Positions 5,145 to 5,701 of a stretch of 5,701 bases of DNA are shown one piece after another; the stretch's first letter is position 1; each line of letters opens with the position of its first letter. Below the pieces are notes generated by a model that searched no databases, had not been told where the DNA came from, and saw only the letters and a list, made by a program, of their open reading frames with translations. Where the stretch lies: contig PBLV01000019.1 in the NCBI GenBank assembly GCA_002721895.1, positions 38,557-44,257 of the forward strand, given 5' to 3'. The stretch comes from Verrucomicrobiales bacterium (GTDB taxonomy: Bacteria; Verrucomicrobiota; Verrucomicrobiae; Limisphaerales; UBA1100). A program made the translations under genes and the position numbers.

Positions 5145-5701
5145 CGCCCATCCGGCAACCGCGTAGGCAAGCGGTACTTTGGATCCGTAATGAGCCGAAA
5201 AATGTGTGGATCGCGCTTCCGAACCAGCTCCCGGTTGTAAAGTCGCCACTCGTGCGCGATATCCTCCCGCCGATGCCGTGCCTCCTGCGCGCCCAGCACG
5301 GAGGTAATGGTCCAATAAAGATACTCCGTGCACTGGCAGCCATAATCGCAACTACGATCATCGTAGGTAAACCACGCTCCTTCCGGATAACGCCGCGGCA
5401 CCCGCCGGAAATGTCCGCCACGGGCACGATCCAAGCACTTCGCCAACTCCGTGCCCGGCCGCTCACCAAAGACCTTCGGGTACGCATTCGCATAGCCCAC
5501 ATGCGTGATGAGATGCAGCACTTCCTCCAAGGTGGCATCAAACCGATCTCCACCCGGATTGGTCTCGGTGGCAAACTGGCCTTGCCCCGCATGAAAGCCC
5601 GCCCCCTGAAACACCTCATGGTCCAGCCGCTCCAGCGCGCGCTCATTCCTCGTCACGGCCATGAACGCATCGCGCTTCACCAGCTCAGCGAGAACCAGAG
5701 G
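5129..5701 (-). CDS. Unrecognised protein, 5'-truncated by the window edge (C-terminal 190 aa)
   Basis: The frame is open from the right edge to a TGA at 5131-5129. A GTG at 5680 and ATG at 5662 exist in frame, but codons continue without a stop to 5701, so the start is probably outside the window. I do not recognise the family. Numbering from the edge, conspicuous parts are a DHEVFQGAGFHAGQGQF segment (27-43), an ATLEEVLHLITHVGYANAYP segment (56-75) with H63 and H67 in an H-x3-H arrangement preceded by E59-E60, and W110-F-T-Y-D-D (110-115) followed by three clustered cysteines (C118, C122, C124) and an aromatic EYLYW. The His/Glu and Cys spacing suggests a metal site, perhaps a hydrolase, but this is inference. 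The rest is rich in Arg. It is convergent with the Nudix gene, overlapping it by 16 bp. Confidence 0.75.
   Translation of the reverse strand, partial: PLVLAELVKRDAFMAVTRNERALERLDHEVFQGAGFHAGQGQFATETNPGGDRFDATLEEVLHLITHVGYANAYPKVFGERPGTELAKCLDRARGGHFRRVPRRYPEGAWFTYDDRSCDYGCQCTEYLYWTITSVLGAQEARHRREDIAHEWRLYNRELVRKRDPHIFRLITDPKYRLPTRLPDGRYRVP

Noticed and set aside
5089..5646. Alternative minus-strand frame overlapping the unknown right-edge gene
   Set aside because: It is Arg/Ser/Trp-rich shadow composition; the competing frame has structured His/Cys/aromatic motifs and runs to the window edge.

Overview
The window looks like chromosomal DNA from a Verrucomicrobiota-type bacterium, possibly a Pedosphaera/Limisphaerales relative. 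This is inferred from the paired prepilin-like proteins with an A/FTLIELL leader followed by a periplasmic domain ending in a DGH motif, which is abundant in that phylum. The moderately high GC, mostly weak Shine-Dalgarno sequences and compact gene packing are consistent with it. No tRNA, rRNA, CRISPR array, insertion sequence or phage gene was seen.

Layout. (1) Positions 1-101, minus strand: the first 33 codons of a peroxiredoxin-like gene, which runs off the left edge and has a near-consensus sigma70-type promoter. (2) Positions 102-265: divergent regulatory region. (3) Positions 266-2197, plus strand: two tandem paralogous type II secretion pseudopilin-like genes, in the same frame and 6 nt apart. 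(4) Positions 2205-3781, minus strand: two exported peptidyl-prolyl isomerase genes sharing an ATGA stop/start overlap. The upstream one is a signal-peptide cyclophilin fused to an FKBP-like domain; the downstream one is a lipoprotein-like FKBP with an intact active site. (5) Positions 3869-5144, plus strand: a tightly coupled trio of a cytoplasmic cyclophilin, an unknown 65-residue helical protein and an ADP-ribose-pyrophosphatase-like Nudix hydrolase, joined by two ATGA overlaps. (6) Positions 5129-5701, minus strand: the C-terminal 190 residues of an unrecognised protein whose last codons overlap the Nudix gene tail to tail.

The most notable content is the prolyl-isomerase cluster. Three genes carry four PPIase domains (two cyclophilin, two FKBP) in about 2.2 kb, arranged divergently with exported enzymes to the left and a cytosolic one to the right. 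In the cyclophilin-FKBP fusion, the FKBP half aligns without gaps to the neighbouring FKBP but has lost most of the residues that line the prolyl-isomerase pocket, while the cyclophilin half keeps its catalytic set. I did not find a clearly new defence or mobile system here.
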